A stretch of 64,000 bases of DNA from Leisingera methylohalidivorans DSM 14336 (GTDB taxonomy: Bacteria > Pseudomonadota > Alphaproteobacteria > Rhodobacterales > Rhodobacteraceae): contig NC_023135.1 in assembly GCF_000511355.1 (NCBI RefSeq), forward strand, positions 2,258,371-2,322,370, given 5' to 3'. A program made the translations under genes and the position numbers. The notes below the pieces were generated by a model. The model had not been told where the DNA came from and did not search any database. It saw only the letters and a program-made list of their open reading frames with translations. Of the stretch, positions 53,842 through 64,000 are shown piece by piece. Position 1 is the first letter of the stretch; the number at the start of each line of letters is the position of its first letter.

Positions 53842-55988
53842 CAGTGCGTTCCTCCGCCGATCGACATCCAGGTGACCAGAGCCGCAATGCCCAGCACCAT
53901 CCAGAAGGCATAAGTGAAGATGTAACCGGACTGCGCGCGTCCAGCGAGACGGGTGAAGAAGGGAACAACCCCCATCGCCAGGCCGTTCAGGAAGCCGTCG
54001 ATGGTGCCCCCGTCGCCGCGTTTCCACAAGAATCGGCCAATGGCCAGCGCCGGCTTGACGAAGATCACATCGTAGATCTCGTCAAAGTACCACTTGTTCA
54101 GGAGAAACAGGTACATCGGGCGCTGCTGCGCGGCCAGACGGCTCGGCAGAGACGGGCTCCAGATGTAGAACCACAGCGCCAGCACCAGACCGCCCAGCAT
54201 CGCGATGAAGGGGGACAGTTTCACCCATTTCGGCGCCGCATGGGCATCTTCCAGGATGTGGTTGTCCTTGCCGATGTAGATCCCGCCCTCGCCCGGCTGG
54301 CCGGCGAACACATAGTGGTGCCCGCCGTCTGCCGCGGCTTCGCCGTGGGCTGCCTCATCACCGTGTGCCGCGGCTTCACCGTGTGCAGCGTCGTCACCCA
54401 GCGCAGCTTCCGCGCCGTGACCGGCGGCGTCGCCATGTGCCGCAGCAGAGGCTTCCGCCACCGGGATGCCATAGAACTTGCCGACCTGATCGGCGTGGCC
54501 GAAGAAACTGCCGTACCAGATCATGCCTGCGGTGATTGACCCCACGGCCAGCACGCCCAGCGGCACCAGCATGGTCCAGGGGCTTTCATGCGCATGGTCG
54601 TGGGTGTGCTTGTCGCCGCGTGCCTCGCCGTAGAACGTCATGAACATCAGGCGCCAGGAATAGAACGAGGTCATGAAGGCCGCGATCACCAGCGCCCAGA
54701 AGCCGAACATCGAGCCGCCGGCATAGGCGCTTTCGATGATGGCGTCCTTGGAGACAAAGCCGGCAAAGCCCACCCAGCCGCTCAGCGGAATGCCGACGCC
54801 GGTGATGGCCAGGGTGCCGATCATCATCGCCGCAAAGGTATAGGGGATCTTCTTGCGCAGGGCGCCATAGTTCCGCATGTCCTGTTCGTGGTGCATCGCG
54901 TGGATCACCGAGCCGGCACCCAGGAACAGCATCGCCTTGAAGAAGGCGTGGGTGAACAGGTGGAACATCGCCGCCGAATACATGCCGACGCCAGCCGCCA
55001 CGAACATGTAGCCCAGCTGCGAACAGGTCGAATAGGCGATCACCCGCTTGATGTCGTTTTGCACCAGGCCCACGGTTGCCGCAAAGAATGCAGTCGCGGC
55101 GCCGATCACGGTGATGAAGGCCGTGGCCTCGGGCGCAAACTCCATCAGCGGCGACATCCGGCAAACCAGGAACACACCCGCGGTCACCATGGTTGCGGCA
55201 TGGATCAGCGCCGACACCGGGGTCGGGCCTTCCATTGCGTCCGGCAGCCAGGTGTGCAGCAGCAGCTGCGCCGATTTGCCCATCGCACCGACAAACAGCA
55301 GGAAGGCAATCAGGTTGGCCGCATTCCATTCGCTCCACAGGAAGGAAACCTGGGTTTCCGCCAGTTCCGGTGCCTTATCAAAAATGTCCGCCAGGTTGAT
55401 GCTGTCGGTCAGGAAGAACAGCCCGAAGATCCCCAGCGCAAAGCCGAAGTCGCCGACCCGGTTGACGATAAAGGCCTTCATCGCCGCCGCATTGGCGCTT
55501 GGCTTGCGGTAGTAGAAGCCGATCAGCAGATAAGAAGCCACGCCGACGCCTTCCCAGCCAAAGAACATCTGCACCAGGTTGTCAGAGGTCACCAGCATCA
55601 GCATCGCGAAGGTGAAGAACGACAGATACGCAAAGAAGCGCGGCTTGTAGCTTTCGCCCTCTTTCCACTGCGGGTCATGGTCCATGTAGCCGAAGGAGTA
55701 GAGGTGCACGAGGCTGGACACCGTGGTGATCACGATCAGCATGATCGCGGTCAGCCGGTCCAGCCGGATTGCCCAGGAGGTCGACAGCGAACCGCTTTCG
55801 ATCCAGCGGAAGATCTCGATGTTCTGGGTCTCTCCGTTGAACGACAGGAAGATGATCCAGCTGAGCAGGGCCGCCAGGAACAGCAGCGCCGTGGCGGTCA
55901 CTGTGGCGGCTTTTTCGCCGATGAATTTCCAGCCGAAGCCGCAGATGATGGCCCCCGCCAGCGGGGCAAAGAGGAGGATGGTTTCCAT
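53841..55988 (-). CDS. nuoL: NADH-quinone oxidoreductase subunit L
   Basis: Largest antiporter-like subunit of complex I, whose long amphipathic helix spans the membrane arm. The 715-residue protein carries [48 protein letters not shown] and a C-terminal long helix and final segment. Unusually, around residues 512-560, between membrane segments, it has an Ala/His/Glu/Gly-rich stretch (repeats like [14 protein letters not shown]), likely a periplasmic or cytoplasmic flexible loop. The length is about 100 residues more than the E. coli protein (613). Confidence 0.95.
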   Translation of the reverse strand: METILLFAPLAGAIICGFGWKFIGEKAATVTATALLFLAALLSWIIFLSFNGETQNIEIFRWIESGSLSTSWAIRLDRLTAIMLIVITTVSSLVHLYSFGYMDHDPQWKEGESYKPRFFAYLSFFTFAMLMLVTSDNLVQMFFGWEGVGVASYLLIGFYYRKPSANAAAMKAFIVNRVGDFGFALGIFGLFFLTDSINLADIFDKAPELAETQVSFLWSEWNAANLIAFLLFVGAMGKSAQLLLHTWLPDAMEGPTPVSALIHAATMVTAGVFLVCRMSPLMEFAPEATAFITVIGAATAFFAATVGLVQNDIKRVIAYSTCSQLGYMFVAAGVGMYSAAMFHLFTHAFFKAMLFLGAGSVIHAMHHEQDMRNYGALRKKIPYTFAAMMIGTLAITGVGIPLSGWVGFAGFVSKDAIIESAYAGGSMFGFWALVIAAFMTSFYSWRLMFMTFYGEARGDKHTHDHAHESPWTMLVPLGVLAVGSITAGMIWYGSFFGHADQVGKFYGIPVAEASAAAHGDAAGHGAEAALGDDAAHGEAAAHGDEAAHGEAAADGGHHYVFAGQPGEGGIYIGKDNHILEDAHAAPKWVKLSPFIAMLGGLVLALWFYIWSPSLPSRLAAQQRPMYLFLLNKWYFDEIYDVIFVKPALAIGRFLWKRGDGGTIDGFLNGLAMGVVPFFTRLAGRAQSGYIFTYAFWMVLGIAALVTWMSIGGGTH

Positions 55989-55994
55989 GATTCT

Positions 55995-56300
55995 TCAGCC
56001 CTTCATCACGTTGACGTCTTCGACGGCGATACTGCCGCGGTTGCGGAAGAAGCAGACCAGGATCGCCAGGCCGATGGCGGCCTCGGCGGCGGCCACGGTC
56101 AGCACGAACAGGGTAAAGACCTGCCCCACCAGATCGCCCAGGAAGGACGAGAAGGCGACCAGGTTGATGTTCACCGCCAGCAGCATCAGTTCGATGCTCA
56201 TCAGGAGGATGATCACGTTCTTGCGGTTCAGGAAGAGCCCGAAGATGCCGATGACGAACAGCGTCGCCGCGACGGTCAGATAATGTTCAAGTCCGATCAT
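55995..56300 (-). CDS. nuoK: NADH-quinone oxidoreductase subunit K
   Basis: Small membrane subunit of complex I with three helices. The 101-residue protein has the conserved glutamates of the proton path in [12 protein letters not shown] and in the AAEAAIG region near residue 70. The start at 56300 (MIGLEHYL) matches the family; an in-frame ATG two codons earlier overlaps the nuoJ stop. It lies directly upstream of nuoL. Confidence 0.94.
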   Translation of the reverse strand: MIGLEHYLTVAATLFVIGIFGLFLNRKNVIILLMSIELMLLAVNINLVAFSSFLGDLVGQVFTLFVLTVAAAEAAIGLAILVCFFRNRGSIAVEDVNVMKG

Positions 56301-56302
56301 GC

Positions 56303-56905
56303 TCAAAGCCCCTGCCCCGGTTTCACGTCCTTCAGCTCCATCGCAACGGCCGGGTCGCGCATCATCTGGGCGACCACGTTCTGGCGCTTGACGTCGGTGC
56401 GGTGGCGCAGGGTCAGCACAATGGCACCGATCATCGCCACCAGCAGGATCAGGCCTGACAGCTGGAACAAAAGAAAATATTGGTCATAGATGATGAGGCC
56501 CAGGGCCTCGGTGTTGTGGCGGTCGGCAGGCACCGGATTGGCCAGCAGCTCAGGCGCCTTATGGGCGGTTTCCCAGACGCCGAAGGCCATCACGAACTGC
56601 ATCAGGATCACCAGGCCGATCAGCAGCGCCAGCGGCAGGTACCGCGCCATCTCGGCCTTGAGCGCGGCAAAGTCCACATCCAGCATCATCACCACAAACA
56701 GGAACAGCACCGCAACGGCCCCCACGTAGACGATGATCAGCAGCATGGCGACAAATTCCGCCCCCAAGAGCACAAACAGCCCGGCCGAGGAGATAAAGGC
56801 CAGGATCAGCCACAGCACCGAATGCACCGGCTGGCGGCTGATCACGGTGAACAGCCCGCCGGTGATAGCGCTGACGGCGAAGAGGTAGAAGGCAAAAACG
56901 CTCAT
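56303..56905 (-). CDS. nuoJ: NADH-quinone oxidoreductase subunit J
   Basis: Membrane subunit of complex I with five helices. The 200-residue protein contains the flexible pi-bulge helix region [29 protein letters not shown] typical of NuoJ. The start overlaps the stop of the preceding CMD-family gene by four bases (ATGA), so that accessory gene is translated together with complex I subunits. Confidence 0.94.
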   Translation of the reverse strand: MSVFAFYLFAVSAITGGLFTVISRQPVHSVLWLILAFISSAGLFVLLGAEFVAMLLIIVYVGAVAVLFLFVVMMLDVDFAALKAEMARYLPLALLIGLVILMQFVMAFGVWETAHKAPELLANPVPADRHNTEALGLIIYDQYFLLFQLSGLILLVAMIGAIVLTLRHRTDVKRQNVVAQMMRDPAVAMELKDVKPGQGL

Positions 56906-57333
56906 GTCTCATCGTCCTTGTTGTCGTCCATGACTCCTTGCGCCAGATCCAGCGCCCGGTTCATGGCCGGAATGCCGGCAAAGACCGACATCTGTCCGAT
57001 CGTTTCCACGATCTCTTGTTTCTTTGCCCCCGCCGCCAGGGCGTGGCGCACGGTCTGGCGCACGGCTGAATCCGCCTGCGCGCCTTGCATCGTGAGCCCG
57101 GCCAGGGTCAGCAGCAGCCGGGTCTTGGCATCCAGCCCGTCCTTGTTGACGGTGTTGCCGAACATCATTTCCATGACTTCTTTGGGCATGGTGGGCCACA
57201 GCGCCTCGAACTCCTTGAACGCCTCGGAAGGCGAGAAATTCTCCAGCGCCGGATTGAAGGCCTTGGCCATCTCCTGCGCCTGGGTCTGCATCTGTTCCAT
57301 CATGGCTTCAAACGGGTTCTTGGGATCAGCCAT
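56902..57333 (-). CDS. Carboxymuconolactone decarboxylase family protein (nuo-embedded, 2nd)
   Basis: A 143-residue helical protein of the CMD/AhpD-like family. After a Met/Gln-rich head, residues 70-125 read [46 protein letters not shown], the CMD core. There is no CxxC pair, so it is not a peroxidase-type AhpD. It overlaps the preceding CMD-like gene by 8 bases and nuoJ by four. No known role in complex I; it may assist assembly or be a passenger. Confidence 0.8.
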   Translation of the reverse strand: MADPKNPFEAMMEQMQTQAQEMAKAFNPALENFSPSEAFKEFEALWPTMPKEVMEMMFGNTVNKDGLDAKTRLLLTLAGLTMQGAQADSAVRQTVRHALAAGAKKQEIVETIGQMSVFAGIPAMNRALDLAQGVMDDNKDDET

Positions 57334-57730
57334 CGGCGGCCTCCTCTGCTTCGAACACCTCAATCGCGGCGTTCAGCGCGTTGATCATCGACGGCAGGCC
57401 GCCATAGAGCGCCATTTGAAAGATGATCTCTGAAATTTCCTCGCGGGTGGCCCCGACGGCGCGGGCGCTGGCGACATTCACCTTGAGCTGCGGCCGGGTC
57501 TGGCCGCCAAGCGCTGCCAGTGCCGCGACAGTGGCCAGCAGACGGGTTTTCTCATCCACCGTGCCGCGGGTGTAGAACTGGCCGTAAGCCACGTCCACAA
57601 TGGTTCGCGACAGCCCCGGCACCAGCGCGTCGTAGCGGGCCTGCAATGCCTCTTCCATGCCGGGGTTGACCTGTTCGGACAGGGCCTTGCCGCGGGCATA
57701 GGTATCGGTATGAAGCGCTTCTGAGGTCAT
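57326..57730 (-). CDS. Carboxymuconolactone decarboxylase family protein (nuo-embedded, 1st)
   Basis: A 134-residue CMD-family protein, a paralogue-like neighbour of the next gene. Core: [65 protein letters not shown] (about residues 58-122). No CxxC motif. It overlaps nuoI by four bases and the second CMD gene by eight. The pair sits between nuoI and nuoJ, which are normally adjacent, so it is an insertion relative to the textbook order. Confidence 0.8.
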   Translation of the reverse strand: MTSEALHTDTYARGKALSEQVNPGMEEALQARYDALVPGLSRTIVDVAYGQFYTRGTVDEKTRLLATVAALAALGGQTRPQLKVNVASARAVGATREEISEIIFQMALYGGLPSMINALNAAIEVFEAEEAADG

Positions 57731-58221
57731 CGGTACGGCGCGTCGATTTCCAGGTTGCGGGCAATCTCGGCTTCCCAGCGGTCGCCGTTTGCCAGCAGCT
57801 TGTCCTTGTCATAGAACAGCTCTTCCCGGGTCTCGGTGGCAAACTCGAAATTCGGGCCTTCGACAATTGCATCCACCGGGCAGGCTTCCTGGCAGAAGCC
57901 GCAGTAGATGCATTTGGTCATGTCGATGTCATAGCGCGTGGTGCGGCGGCTGCCGTCCTCGCGCGGTTCGGCGTCGATGGTGATCGCCTGCGCCGGGCAG
58001 ACCGCCTCGCAGAGTTTACAGGCAATGCAGCGTTCCTCGCCGTTCGGGTAGCGGCGCAAGGCGTGTTCGCCGCGGAAGCGGGGCGACAGCGGGCCCTTTT
58101 CATGCGGGTAGTTCAGGGTGGCCTTGGGGGCGAAGAAATACTTCAGCCCCAGTTTGAAGCCGACCCAGAAATCCTGCAGCAGGAAGTATTTGGCGGCGCG
58201 GGTATAGTCGATTTGGGTCAT
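57727..58221 (-). CDS. nuoI: NADH-quinone oxidoreductase subunit I
   Basis: Peripheral subunit of complex I holding clusters N6a and N6b. The 164-residue protein shows two 4Fe-4S motifs, [12 protein letters not shown] (near residue 62) and [12 protein letters not shown] (near residue 102), each followed by a further cysteine. It overlaps the methyltransferase gene by four bases. Confidence 0.95.
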   Translation of the reverse strand: MTQIDYTRAAKYFLLQDFWVGFKLGLKYFFAPKATLNYPHEKGPLSPRFRGEHALRRYPNGEERCIACKLCEAVCPAQAITIDAEPREDGSRRTTRYDIDMTKCIYCGFCQEACPVDAIVEGPNFEFATETREELFYDKDKLLANGDRWEAEIARNLEIDAPYR

Positions 58222-58991
58222 TTCGGAGCCATTTCGTCATCAAGCCGGGTTGCGCCGGCGTTTTTGTGGCTGTGCCACTTGGTTTCATAATCGCTTTGCA
58301 GAACCAGGTCTTTCATCGCTGAACCGCTGGTCTTTTCGATTTCGTAGTAGAGGTACATGCGCCCCTTCGGTATCTTGCCCTTGAGCCGCAGCCGCTTGCC
58401 GGTTTCGGCGGGATCCTTGAATTCAATATGGTAATCCCCGCCGCGCGGCCGTTTGTGGATGCCGCGGCAGTCATGCACGGTGCAGCCGCAGTTGCGTCCC
58501 CAAAACGTCCAGACCAGTTCCGGATTGAACTGGTAAATGCCATGAGCGGGCCAGCCATTAAAGCCGTTTGCGGAAATGAACCGCCCGCCGGGTTTCAGCA
58601 TCCGGAAAACGGTCTCCAGTGCCATCGGTACATTGAAAACATGCTCAATGGTGCCGCCGTCGAAGATCAGGTCGAACTGTTCTTCCAGTTCGGCTGCAAC
58701 GGGGCGGTTGAGGTCATGAAGGATTGTGGCGCCCTCATAATCCGAAAAATCCATCGTCTCCATGTCGCCGAACCCCAGCTTTTGCATGAGGGTCTCGCAG
58801 TAGCCATCCTCTTGAAGCAGCTCTGTGTGGGTCAGATCAAGCCCCTTCTTGCGCAGGATCTGGTCAAACTTGTGCTTGATCTGATCCTCCACCCTGAAGG
58901 AGTGACGCCCAAGCATGAGCGTCCGGCCTTCCGGCTGGAAGCGGGTCGACAAGTCGGCCAGCCGTTCGAAGAGCTCGATATCGACACCCAT
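58218..58991 (-). CDS. SAM-dependent methyltransferase-like protein inside the nuo operon
   Basis: A 257-residue class I methyltransferase-fold protein. The SAM region is divergent: [17 protein letters not shown] is followed by [46 protein letters not shown], where the acidic strand and the post-motif GGRF are visible. It overlaps nuoI by four bases and lies 6 bases from nuoH, so it is translated as part of complex I. A role in modifying a complex I subunit or a quinone is possible but untested; nothing in it points to a substrate. Confidence 0.75.
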   Translation of the reverse strand: MGVDIELFERLADLSTRFQPEGRTLMLGRHSFRVEDQIKHKFDQILRKKGLDLTHTELLQEDGYCETLMQKLGFGDMETMDFSDYEGATILHDLNRPVAAELEEQFDLIFDGGTIEHVFNVPMALETVFRMLKPGGRFISANGFNGWPAHGIYQFNPELVWTFWGRNCGCTVHDCRGIHKRPRGGDYHIEFKDPAETGKRLRLKGKIPKGRMYLYYEIEKTSGSAMKDLVLQSDYETKWHSHKNAGATRLDDEMAPK

Positions 58992-58997
58992 CGCTGC

Positions 58998-60035
58998 TTA
59001 GCCCCCCACGGTCCAGCGGGCGAAGATGCCCCAGAACCAGTCAAATTTTGCAGCAAAGGACACGAAGACCACCCAGGCCAGCGAGAACGGCAGGAACACC
59101 TTCCATCCCAGCCGCATCAGCTGGTCATAGCGGTAGCGCGGGGTGATCGCCTTGACCATTGCGAAGAGGAAGAAGAAGAACGCCATCTTGCCGACCATCC
59201 ACAGGACGCCATCGGGCAGGCCCGGGATCGGGGACAGCCAGCCGCCGAAGAACAGCAGCGAGGTCAGCGCGCACATCAGGAAGATGGCAATGTATTCACC
59301 GGCCATGAACAGCAGGAACGGCGTGGCCGAATATTCCACCTGGTAGCCCGCGACCAGCTCCGATTCCGCTTCCGGCAGGTCGAACGGCGGGCGGTTGGTT
59401 TCCGCCAGCGCCGAGATGAAAAACAGGAACACCATCGGGAAATGCGGGATCCAGTACCAGTTCAGCAGCCCCAGGTCGCCGTCCTGCGCCCGTACGATGT
59501 CGCCAAAGTTCATGCTGCCGGTGGAGATGATAATGCCGATGATGATCAGGCCCAGCGATACTTCGTAAGAGATCATCTGCGCCGCCGAGCGAAGCGAGCC
59601 CAGGAACGGGTATTTCGAGTTCGACGCCCAGCCGCCCATGATGACGCCGTAGACCTCAAGCGAGGAGACCGCGAAGACGTAAAGGATGGCGACGTTGATG
59701 TCGCTGAGCACCCAGCCGTCGTTGAAGGGGATCACCGCCCAGGCGATCATCGCCAGCACAAAGGATGTCAGCGGTGCCAGGATGAACACGGCGCGGTCGG
59801 AACCGGCCGGGATCACCACTTCCTTGACCACGTATTTCAGCGCGTCAGCCACCGATTGCAGCAGGCCGAAGACGCCCACCACATTGGGCCCCCGGCGCAT
59901 CTGGACCGCGGCCCAGATCTTGCGGTCCCCGTAGACGAGGAACAGAAGCGAGATCATCACAAAGGCAACAACTGCAAGCACTTGCGCCAGGATCAGAACA
60001 GCGATGCCGCCCGTAGTTGTAAAGAATTCAGCCAT
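58998..60035 (-). CDS. nuoH: NADH-quinone oxidoreductase subunit H
   Basis: Membrane subunit forming the quinone-binding channel and the start of the proton path in complex I. The 345-residue protein has about eight helices and the conserved acidic loop ([23 protein letters not shown], about residues 215-237) with the family start [19 protein letters not shown]. It is separated from nuoG by a small lipoprotein gene. Confidence 0.95.
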   Translation of the reverse strand: MAEFFTTTGGIAVLILAQVLAVVAFVMISLLFLVYGDRKIWAAVQMRRGPNVVGVFGLLQSVADALKYVVKEVVIPAGSDRAVFILAPLTSFVLAMIAWAVIPFNDGWVLSDINVAILYVFAVSSLEVYGVIMGGWASNSKYPFLGSLRSAAQMISYEVSLGLIIIGIIISTGSMNFGDIVRAQDGDLGLLNWYWIPHFPMVFLFFISALAETNRPPFDLPEAESELVAGYQVEYSATPFLLFMAGEYIAIFLMCALTSLLFFGGWLSPIPGLPDGVLWMVGKMAFFFFLFAMVKAITPRYRYDQLMRLGWKVFLPFSLAWVVFVSFAAKFDWFWGIFARWTVGG

Positions 60036-60041
60036 AGGTCC

Positions 60042-60428
60042 TCACACCGTGGGTATTCCGTTCGCCGCGCAATCGGCCACCACGACTTCAGCGTCGATGG
60101 TGCGCAGCCCGCGCGGCAAAGCGGGGGAAATCAGATAGACCGCATCGGCGGTCCGGCTGCTCCCTGCCTGTTTCATTGTTGTGCGCACATGGCGCGCAAA
60201 TCCGTAACCCCGGATCAGCGCGTATTGCGCAGCGGCACATTCCGCATAGTTATCCAGGTCTTCCTGTGCGGCAGCTCCGCGTATGGAGACGTGAAATTGC
60301 ACCAGATTGCCCTCCAGCAGGCTGGTTTCCACCCCGTCGTACACCGGGGCAGGCCGCGCACCATCGCTGCCGGGCGCCATTGCGCAGGCGGCCAGCAGCA
60401 GCGGTGTTATGAGGGCAAGGCGGATCAT
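60042..60428 (-). CDS. Small lipoprotein between nuoG and nuoH
   Basis: A 128-residue predicted lipoprotein. The signal ends in the lipobox LLAAC (Cys15). The mature part has no recognisable domain; a pair of cysteines (AECAAAQ and ADCAANG) might form a disulfide. Its start overlaps the nuoG stop by four bases. Whether it belongs to complex I or is a passenger is unknown. Confidence 0.7.
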   Translation of the reverse strand: MIRLALITPLLLAACAMAPGSDGARPAPVYDGVETSLLEGNLVQFHVSIRGAAAQEDLDNYAECAAAQYALIRGYGFARHVRTTMKQAGSSRTADAVYLISPALPRGLRTIDAEVVVADCAANGIPTV

Positions 60429-62449
60429 TCGGCGGCCATTGCCCCGGTATCGCGGGCTTTGACGCCTGCCGACAGTTCCGCCATCAGCTGCGAAGCGCGG
60501 GCAATCGGGTTGGTCAGATAGAAGTCCTTGATTGCCGGCAGGAAGTCAGCGCTGCCGAGCTTGTCCTGTTCCAGCGGCTCGCCTTCCTTCCCGCCCACTT
60601 CGTCGATTTTCGCCAGATGCGGGACTTCTTCGACCAAAGCCTGGCGCAGCTGGGCAAGCGAGTCATAAGGCAGCTTGGCGTCCGCCTCAGCGCTCAGCGC
60701 GCGCAGGATCGCCCAGTTTTCCTTGGCCTCGCCCGGTGCAAAGCTCGCACGCAAGGCCAGCTGCGGGCGGCCTTCTGTATTCACGAACAGACCGTTTTCT
60801 TCGGTATAGGCAGCACCCGGCAGGATCACGTCGGCGCGGTGCGCGCCGCGGTCGCCGTGGCTGCCCTGGTAGATCACAAAAGCACCTGCGCCGATCTCCA
60901 CCTCATCAGCCCCGAGGTTGTAGATCACCTCGGCCCCGTCGATCGCAGCATCGATGCCGCCTTCGGTCACGGCACCGACGTCCATTGCGCCCACACGGGA
61001 GGCGGCAGTGTGCAGCACCAACAGCTTGGAACCGGAAAGTTCCGCCATCTTCTGGGCCGCGGCCATGACTGCCAGGCCGTCCGCCTCGCGCAGGGCGCCC
61101 TGCCCCACGATAATGACGGTCTTCTTGTTGTCGCGGGTCTCCTCCGGGACACCCTTGCCGATCATGTCGCTGAGGGCCTCGCGGCCGGTACCGGCGTGGT
61201 AATATTCGTATGTCAGATCGGCCGCGGGGCCGATCAGGGCAACCTCGGCGCCATTGGCCCATGCCTTGCGGATGCGGGCGTTCAGCACCGGCGCTTCGTC
61301 ACGCGGGTTGGTGCCGATCAGCAGGATCATCTCAGCCTCATCGAGATCCGCGATGGTTGCGGTGCCGGCATAGCCTGCCCGGTTGCCGATCGCCAGGCGG
61401 GCATTGTCGGTGCGGCATTCCACCTTGCCGCCCAGTCCTTCGACCAGCTGCTTCAGCGCAAAGGCCGCCTCGACCGGAGCCAGATCGCCGATCAGGCCCG
61501 CAACCTTCCTGCCTTTCATTGCAGCGGCAGCGGCAGTCAGCGCCTCGGGCCAGGTGGCGGGCTTCAGCTTGCCGTCAACGCGCACATAGGGCCGGTCAAG
61601 CCGCTGGCGGCGCAGCCCGTCCCAGACAAAGCGGGTCTTGTCGCTGATCCATTCCTCGTTCACGCCGTCGTGGTTGCGCGGCAGAATGCGCATCACTTCA
61701 CGGCCCTTGGTATCCACCCGGATGTTCGATCCCAGCGCGTCCATCACGTCGATGGTTTCGGTCTTGGTCAGTTCCCAGGGACGGGCGGTGAAGGCGTAAG
61801 GCTTGGAGGTCAGAGCCCCAACCGGGCAGAGGTCGATGATATTGCCCTGCAGGTTCGATTGCAGCGTCTGGTTCAGGTAGGAGGTGATCTCCGCATCTTC
61901 GCCCCGCCCCGTTTGACCCATCTGGTGGATGCCGGCGACCTCAGTGGTGAAGCGCACGCAGCGGGTGCAGCTGATGCAGCGGGTCATGGTGGTGTCCACC
62001 AGCGGACCGAGGTCGAGATCGTCCACCGCGCGTTTGGCTTCCTTGAAGCGGCTGCCTGACAGGCCATAGGCCATCGCCTGGTCCTGCAGGTCGCATTCGC
62101 CGCCCTGGTCGCAGATCGGGCAATCCAGCGGGTGGTTGATCAGCATGAATTCCATCACGCCTTCGCGGGCCTTCTTGACCATCGGCGAGTTGGTTTTCAC
62201 TTGCGGCGCCTGGCCTTCGGGACCGGGGCGCAGATCGCGTACCTGCATGGCGCAGGACGCCGCGGGCTTGGGCGGGCCGCCGACAACCTCGACCAGGCAC
62301 ATACGGCAGTTGCCGGCGATCGACAGGCGCTCGTGATAGCAGAAGCGCGGGATCTCGACACCGGCCTCTTCACAGGCCTGGATCAGGGTCATCGCCCCTT
62401 CCACCTCGATCTCGGTTCCGTCAATGTTGATCTTGCGGAGGTCAGACAT
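60425..62449 (-). CDS. nuoG: NADH-quinone oxidoreductase subunit G
   Basis: Largest peripheral-arm subunit, holding several iron-sulfur clusters. The 674-residue protein carries the [2Fe-2S] motif [19 protein letters not shown] (residues 34-52), the second motif [18 protein letters not shown] near residue 106, and [12 protein letters not shown] near residue 156 for the 4Fe-4S clusters. The molybdopterin-oxidoreductase-like C-terminal domain follows but is shorter than in E. coli NuoG (about 908), as is typical of this bacterial group. Confidence 0.95.
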   Translation of the reverse strand: MSDLRKINIDGTEIEVEGAMTLIQACEEAGVEIPRFCYHERLSIAGNCRMCLVEVVGGPPKPAASCAMQVRDLRPGPEGQAPQVKTNSPMVKKAREGVMEFMLINHPLDCPICDQGGECDLQDQAMAYGLSGSRFKEAKRAVDDLDLGPLVDTTMTRCISCTRCVRFTTEVAGIHQMGQTGRGEDAEITSYLNQTLQSNLQGNIIDLCPVGALTSKPYAFTARPWELTKTETIDVMDALGSNIRVDTKGREVMRILPRNHDGVNEEWISDKTRFVWDGLRRQRLDRPYVRVDGKLKPATWPEALTAAAAAMKGRKVAGLIGDLAPVEAAFALKQLVEGLGGKVECRTDNARLAIGNRAGYAGTATIADLDEAEMILLIGTNPRDEAPVLNARIRKAWANGAEVALIGPAADLTYEYYHAGTGREALSDMIGKGVPEETRDNKKTVIIVGQGALREADGLAVMAAAQKMAELSGSKLLVLHTAASRVGAMDVGAVTEGGIDAAIDGAEVIYNLGADEVEIGAGAFVIYQGSHGDRGAHRADVILPGAAYTEENGLFVNTEGRPQLALRASFAPGEAKENWAILRALSAEADAKLPYDSLAQLRQALVEEVPHLAKIDEVGGKEGEPLEQDKLGSADFLPAIKDFYLTNPIARASQLMAELSAGVKARDTGAMAAE

Positions 62450-62452
62450 GGT

Positions 62453-62857
62453 CTATTTCGCCCTCAGTAACACGCCGATCGCGCTGTTCTTTTCGATTTC
62501 CGCGCGGCCATAGGCGCAGAAGGTTTCCGGTTGTTCGTAGGAGACGCCGTTTTGTGCCAGCAGCCGCTCGCCCTTGGCGCGCATGCGGGCCTTTTCTGCG
62601 TCCGAGCCGATGTAGGCGCGGATTTCCGTGTCCGAGTACCCCAGCTCATTCGCCCGCGCTTTGAGCCGGCGCAACTCGCCCAGCCCCTTGAAGTAACGCG
62701 GCGCAAGGCGGTCGCAGTGGTCCGAGACTTCCTTGGCCACGGCCACCGCAAACAGCGGGTTTTCGATTTCGGCAACATCGCGCAGCGACGGTTTGGCCAG
62801 TGCCGAGACCGGCAGGGCCGTAAAGACAGACAGGGCAGCAGCAATCAGGGCGCGCAT
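62453..62857 (-). CDS. DUF5333 family exported protein
   Basis: A 134-residue protein with an N-terminal signal peptide (MRALIAAALSVFTALPVSALA) and the DUF5333 core (ENPLFAVAVAKEVSDHCDRL, then FCAYGRAEIEKNSAIGVLLR) with two cysteines. Function unknown. GAAGGAG precedes the ATG at 62857; the frame continues far upstream without coding character. It lies 3 bases from nuoG. Confidence 0.75.
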   Translation of the reverse strand: MRALIAAALSVFTALPVSALAKPSLRDVAEIENPLFAVAVAKEVSDHCDRLAPRYFKGLGELRRLKARANELGYSDTEIRAYIGSDAEKARMRAKGERLLAQNGVSYEQPETFCAYGRAEIEKNSAIGVLLRAK

Positions 62858-62958
62858 GGTGGAGAACTCCTTCAGTTTGAAGCTCCCACTGCGCAGGCAG
62901 GCGGCGCTGCTATTCAATAGCAGCCGGGCCGGACAGCCCTGATATGCCGGAAATCCGC

Positions 62959-63324
62959 TCACGGGGTGCAGGTTCCCCGGAAAGCGGCCTGACCGTCGGT
63001 CAGTGTCAGCTGCACATCCTGGTCGGACGGGTCCACCGCCCAATCGATTTTGGAGGAGCCATAGTTCACAACGCAATAGGTGGTCCCGGCGTGGGCCGCA
63101 GCCTTGCGCGCCCCTGTGACCGAGCGGTCCGCGCCCTTGATTTCGATGGAGAAATCTGCGCGGTTCACCTTCTTGTCCACCGGCTTGGCCTTGGCCTTGA
63201 AGGGGACGCCGTCATACAGTTCACGGTTCTTGTTGGTGGTTGAGGACCCGCAGGCCGAAACCAGCGCCGCAACTGCCAAACAGGCCGCCGGCAGGGTCAG
63301 CCGGTATGTCGTTAGAATGCTCAA
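62959..63324 (-). CDS. Small lipoprotein
   Basis: A 121-residue predicted lipoprotein. The signal region (SILTTYRLTLPAACLAV) ends at VSAC (Cys25). The mature part has a GADRSVTGARKAAAHAG helix and a single later Cys (GTCTP). The start is TTG at 63324, which shares bases with the stop of the MAPEG-family gene (TTGA), so the genes are coupled. Domain family not recognised. Confidence 0.65.
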   Translation of the reverse strand: MSILTTYRLTLPAACLAVAALVSACGSSTTNKNRELYDGVPFKAKAKPVDKKVNRADFSIEIKGADRSVTGARKAAAHAGTTYCVVNYGSSKIDWAVDPSDQDVQLTLTDGQAAFRGTCTP

Positions 63325-63737
63325 AATACTGCCGCCAAAGTCAGAATTGCCAGGCCGCCCATACAGGACCAGCCGGTCACGTAGAAAATTGTGCGCAGGC
63401 CGCCGTGCGGCTTGCCGCTGCCGCTCAGGTGGATGAGGATCATGATCACCCGCGTGACCAGCACCAGAGAGGCAAGCAGGTTCACCCAGAACGGCGCCGC
63501 CCCCGCGAGGATCGCGGCGATGGTCACGGTCAGGAAGGCCGGCAGCGTTTCGCAACCGTTCAGATAGGCCCGGTTCAGACGGTAAGCCTTTTCGGCATAG
63601 TCCTCCCGCGGTGTCGCACCGGGTGCGAGGCCTGCCTTCTGCTTGGCCAGCGCCGAAAACGGCGACAGCGCCATGATGATCAGGGTAAAGATCACCAGCG
63701 CGGCCAAGGCGTGGGAATATGCTGAGAAGGTTTCCAT
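63321..63737 (-). CDS. MAPEG family membrane protein
   Basis: A 138-residue four-helix integral membrane protein of the MAPEG family (membrane-associated eicosanoid and glutathione metabolism, in bacteria of uncertain function). Seen: an N-terminal hydrophobic segment, NRAYLNGCETLPAFLTVTIAAILAG, and the RVIMILIHLSGSGKPHGGLRTIFYVTGW segment characteristic of the family. It lies 3 bases after nuoF. A complex I link is not known. Confidence 0.8.
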   Translation of the reverse strand: METFSAYSHALAALVIFTLIIMALSPFSALAKQKAGLAPGATPREDYAEKAYRLNRAYLNGCETLPAFLTVTIAAILAGAAPFWVNLLASLVLVTRVIMILIHLSGSGKPHGGLRTIFYVTGWSCMGGLAILTLAAVF

Positions 63738-63740
63738 TGG

Positions 63741-64000
63741 TTACTCCGCTGCCATCGCGCCCAGGCGGCCGGTCTGCTGGGCCTTGATGCGGTCTTCGAT
63801 TTCCTCGCGGAAATTCTTGATCAGGCCCTGGATCGGCCAGGCCGCCGCATCGCCGAGGGCGCAGATAGTGTGGCCCTCGACCTGCTTGGTCACATCCCAC
63901 AGCATGTCGATCTCTTCCAGCTCGGCCTCGCCCTTAACCAGCCGGTCCATGACGCGCATCATCCAGCCGGTGCCTTCGCGGCAGGGGGTGCACTGGCCGC
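63741..64000 (-). CDS. nuoF: NADH-quinone oxidoreductase subunit F, N-terminal part outside window
   Basis: C-terminal 86 residues of NuoF, which holds FMN and the N3 4Fe-4S cluster. Reading leftward from the window edge, [20 protein letters not shown] gives three residues of the cluster motif, followed by [36 protein letters not shown], where the last cluster cysteine lies, and the usual tail. The gene starts beyond base 64000. Its place before the MAPEG gene and nuoG fits the operon. Confidence 0.95.
   Translation of the reverse strand, partial: GQCTPCREGTGWMMRVMDRLVKGEAELEEIDMLWDVTKQVEGHTICALGDAAAWPIQGLIKNFREEIEDRIKAQQTGRLGAMAAE

Noticed and set aside
54588..56489. 633-codon open frame on the + strand
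   Set aside because: Antisense to nuoL, nuoK and nuoJ; His/Gln/Arg-rich low-complexity translation typical of shadow frames.
58428..60521. 697-codon open frame on the + strand
   Set aside because: Antisense to nuoH, a methyltransferase and a lipoprotein gene; no recognisable domain.
1..64000. CRISPR arrays, tRNA or rRNA genes
   Set aside because: No regularly spaced repeats and no cloverleaf or T-loop patterns were found by eye on either strand; a covariance scan would be needed to exclude small RNAs fully.

Overview
The window is a GC-rich alphaproteobacterial chromosome segment. Its gene content points to the Roseobacter group of the Rhodobacteraceae, of the Leisingera/Phaeobacter/Ruegeria kind: radA-cvpA-purF, tatABC, a long nuo operon with interspersed small genes followed by birA-coaX-rnj, Hint-domain proteins, DUF5333, and SBP56-type methanethiol oxidase. 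No tRNA, rRNA, CRISPR array or intact prophage was seen.

Layout. 1-972: 3' end of an RTX calcium-binding protein. 1100-9951: housekeeping run on the + strand (pyrE, dnaB, alr, an MlaE/MlaF-type ABC pair, a PqiA-like protein, a coiled-coil membrane protein, radA, cvpA). 9952-13362: a wedge between cvpA and purF holding a Hint-domain gene behind a DnaA box and a full CtrA box, then a methanethiol oxidase gene and a membrane protein. 13729-20146: purF, DUF2199, a small PilP-like protein, an SDR, and surE-pcm-nlpD-like. 20220-21062: DUF815 ATPase.

21363-25345 is an accessory cluster with lower GC than its surroundings. It encodes a Crp/Fnr-type regulator, a methylenetetrahydrofolate reductase-like protein, a PanB-like protein lacking canonical metal ligands, a SAM methyltransferase, a MerR regulator and a small NrtS-type nitrate/nitrite transporter. 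Two near-identical 21-bp inverted repeats sit in front of the MTHFR-like gene and in front of nrtS-merR, so one regulator, most likely the MerR, probably controls both. I regard this as one of two candidate undescribed systems. It is followed by a secreted lectin-like gene lying between two copies of the tatC tail, then tatABC.

28294-34781: ABM protein plus WYL regulator with a clear inverted-repeat operator, a DUF998 protein, an orphan ABC ATPase, an SSS symporter, a DNA-alkylation-repair-like HEAT protein and an atypical SDR. 34998-41812: a second Hint protein followed by a foreign block. The last 326 bp of the Hint gene are duplicated 3.9 kb downstream and abut a 5'-truncated IS91-family transposase. 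The block also carries an orphan secreted protein and, in AT-rich DNA, an overlapping pair encoding a DEDD 3'-5' exonuclease and a nucleotidyltransferase. That pair is the second candidate system.

41970-47310: prfC, a conserved hypothetical, a glycosyltransferase, a DEAD-box RNA helicase and a small basic protein. 47565 to the right end (all - strand): rnj, coaX, birA, terminator, then nuoN-M-L-K-J, two CMD-family genes, nuoI, a methyltransferase, nuoH, a lipoprotein, nuoG, DUF5333, a lipoprotein, a MAPEG protein and the 3' end of nuoF, read here in reverse order of transcription.
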